Shown piece by piece: positions 32,833 through 34,255 of a stretch of DNA of 34,255 nucleotides (positions are counted from its first letter, which is position 1; each line of letters starts with the position of its first letter). Below the pieces are notes generated by a model. That model was given only the letters and a program-made list of their open reading frames with translations. It did no database searches and was not told the origin of the DNA. A program made the position numbers and the translations under genes. This stretch comes from an uncultured Candidatus Saccharibacteria bacterium (GTDB taxonomy: Bacteria; Patescibacteriota; Saccharimonadia; Saccharimonadales; UBA4665), in assembly GCA_903839515.1 (NCBI GenBank), contig CAIMCP010000045.1:1-34255 (forward strand). Direction: 5' to 3'.

Positions 32833-34255
32833 TTAGACTAGGTATTTGCTGATATAAATTTTTACTTCAAGACCTTCAATTTTAACGACTGCTTCATGAG
32901 CATCAACTGGCACTTCCCCAATTTCTTCAGCCAAAGTCTCATCTTTTATTATTTTCTCAAAATCATTTGCAGCCTCTAATATTTCGGGGCTATCGCTCTC
33001 AATTAGCAAGGAAATTCTATCTTCCACCTCAAGACCTGCCTGCTTTCTCTCATTTTGGATATAGCGTATTAGTTCTCTCACTATTCCTTCTTGTCTTAGT
33101 TCTTCAGTTATCTCCATATCAATAACAGCACTTACATCTGTAGATTCAGAATTTACCTTAAGCTTAACTTCCTTAACATTTAACTCCTCTGAAACAATAT
33201 CCAATAAATCCTTGGAAATATCACTAGAAACATTGAGCACTACAGACTTAAGTGGCTGTCGTACCTTTAAACTATTTCTAGATCTATCAGCCAAACCTTG
33301 CGCTATTAGTTGTCTTATCTGGGCCATCTGCATTAAGAGGTCTTCATTTATTTTTCCTGACTTAGGCCAGTCCACTAGATGGACGGATTCATTGCCTGTT
33401 AGTTTCCGATAAAGTTCTTCGGATAAAAAAGGTGTAAACGGGGCCAAAATCACTGATAACCGAACTAGGACATAATATAAGGTTGCATATGCATCATTCT
33501 TATCGCTATCATCCTCACTTTTCCAGAATCTTCTTCTAGATCTTCTAACATACCAATTTGAGGCATCATCAATAAATTCAAGGACAGGCTTTAGAGCTTT
33601 TTGAAGATCATAATTTTGCATATTAGAATCTATTTCATGACTAACTTGATGCAGTCTTGAGACTATCCAAATATCTAAAGGATTAGTGAGATTATCAAGG
33701 CTAACTTCATAATCCGGACTAGACTCCCAATCATCTACTGATGCATATAATGTAAAGAAGTCATACATGTTCCATATCATCGATAATTTTCGACTTACGT
33801 CTGCGGTGTCTTTTTCGGTTAGGGAGAAATCTTCCCCGCTAATAACTGGTGACGACAATAGCAAGAACCTTAGAGCATCTGAACTATATTTGTCTATGGT
33901 TATGTTCGGATCGGCATAATTACCCAAGGACTTACTTAACTTTCTGCCATCTTCTCCCAGTAGCGTTCCGGTAACTATTACATTCTTAAATGAGTTTGTT
34001 CCAAATAAACCAATAGAAATGGCATGCAGATAATAGAACCAAGCCCTAACTTGTCCTACATATTCTGCAATAAAATCTCCTGGGAAATTGTTTTCAAACT
34101 TTTCCTTATTTTCGAATGGATAATGGAATTGCGCGAATGGCATTGATCCTGACTCAAACCAGCAATCTAGGACTTTTTCTATTCTCTTGTATTTTATTCC
34201 ATCAATTTCGAATTCAACATCATCAATCCAAGGCCTGTGATAATCTTCCAACTTA
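32833..34255 (-). CDS. ileS: Isoleucyl-tRNA synthetase, C-terminal part (cut by window end)
   Basis: About 473 codons are visible; the frame stays open to the window edge, and the TTG at 34251 used by the track is an internal Leu codon. Seen are DYHRPWIDDVEF, the WFESGSMPFAQ segment, the class I KMSKS loop as KLSKS in LLGEDGRKLSKSLGNY, and the anticodon-binding domain (WYVRRSRRRFWKS). The C-terminus is a DUF5915-like extension (VKIYISKYLV end) with no cysteine zinc finger, pointing to the IleS2/eukaryote-like type (inference), a class often resistant to mupirocin. Confidence 0.93.
   Translation of the reverse strand, partial: KLEDYHRPWIDDVEFEIDGIKYKRIEKVLDCWFESGSMPFAQFHYPFENKEKFENNFPGDFIAEYVGQVRAWFYYLHAISIGLFGTNSFKNVIVTGTLLGEDGRKLSKSLGNYADPNITIDKYSSDALRFLLLSSPVISGEDFSLTEKDTADVSRKLSMIWNMYDFFTLYASVDDWESSPDYEVSLDNLTNPLDIWIVSRLHQVSHEIDSNMQNYDLQKALKPVLEFIDDASNWYVRRSRRRFWKSEDDSDKNDAYATLYYVLVRLSVILAPFTPFLSEELYRKLTGNESVHLVDWPKSGKINEDLLMQMAQIRQLIAQGLADRSRNSLKVRQPLKSVVLNVSSDISKDLLDIVSEELNVKEVKLKVNSESTDVSAVIDMEITEELRQEGIVRELIRYIQNERKQAGLEVEDRISLLIESDSPEILEAANDFEKIIKDETLAEEIGEVPVDAHEAVVKIEGLEVKIYISKYLV

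Noticed and set aside
1-34255. UGA recoded to glycine
   Set aside because: UGA ends several genes and does not interrupt any conserved frame; RF2 is present.
1-34255. tRNA, rRNA or mobile element
   Set aside because: All intergenic gaps are about 175 bp or less, none held a cloverleaf or terminal inverted repeats, and no transposase or integrase was found.

Overview
The window is about 96% coding, AT-rich and packed with housekeeping genes. It looks like the chromosome of a Patescibacteria/CPR bacterium, most likely Candidatus Saccharibacteria (inference). The evidence is a reduced gene set, short or simplified versions of universal proteins (EF-Ts of 197 aa, ProRS without the INS editing domain, SecA without the C-terminal zinc motif), a stripped rpsB-tsf operon, and a monoderm-style FtsEX/CHAP hydrolase cluster. 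UGA is used as a normal stop (ftsE, serS, lysS, prfA) and both RF1 and RF2 are present, so the UGA-to-Gly code of Gracilibacteria/Absconditabacteria is excluded.

Layout. 1-1.4 kb (+): 3' part of a Trm11-like methyltransferase, then rpmA. 1.4-7.7 kb (-): an orphan receiver protein, pyrG, then a cell-wall division cluster read ftsE-ftsX-CHAP hydrolase-S41 protease. 7.7-12.7 kb (-): secA, M16 peptidase, prfB. 12.8-14.4 kb (-): serS-hpf. 14.5-18.7 kb (-): lysS-msrA, then a HELIORHODOPSIN gene with a HAD phosphatase 8 bp downstream, then a RecB/Cas4-like nuclease. 18.8-25.2 kb (-): rpsB-tsf, frr, uppS-rseP-CPBP protease, proS, greA. 25.3-27.6 kb (+): rpmE, prfA-prmC. 27.6-30.1 kb (-): a small one-TM protein, a multi-TM protein and an HtrA protease. 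30.2 kb (+): lepB. 30.8-34.3 kb (-): ileS (partial), rplU, parA-parB.

The stand-out gene is the heliorhodopsin (15894-16697). It has the Schiff-base lysine in SLVAK, the TM3 counterion Glu in RWFEYS and both family histidines. It lies between a methionine sulfoxide reductase and a HAD hydrolase, which hints at light sensing or photo-oxidative stress. It appears to have its own extended -10 promoter placed so that the mRNA would be leaderless.

A second theme is transcription start architecture. Many operon-leading genes have a TGnTATAAT or TATAAT box only 7-13 nt from the start codon, implying leaderless or nearly leaderless mRNAs. Genes inside operons and a few leadered genes carry Shine-Dalgarno sites. 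rpsB is an exception: it has a leader of about 90 nt with a long predicted hairpin next to its ribosome binding site, a candidate autoregulatory element.

No tRNA, rRNA, CRISPR array, insertion sequence or prophage was seen. No gap between genes exceeds about 175 bp.
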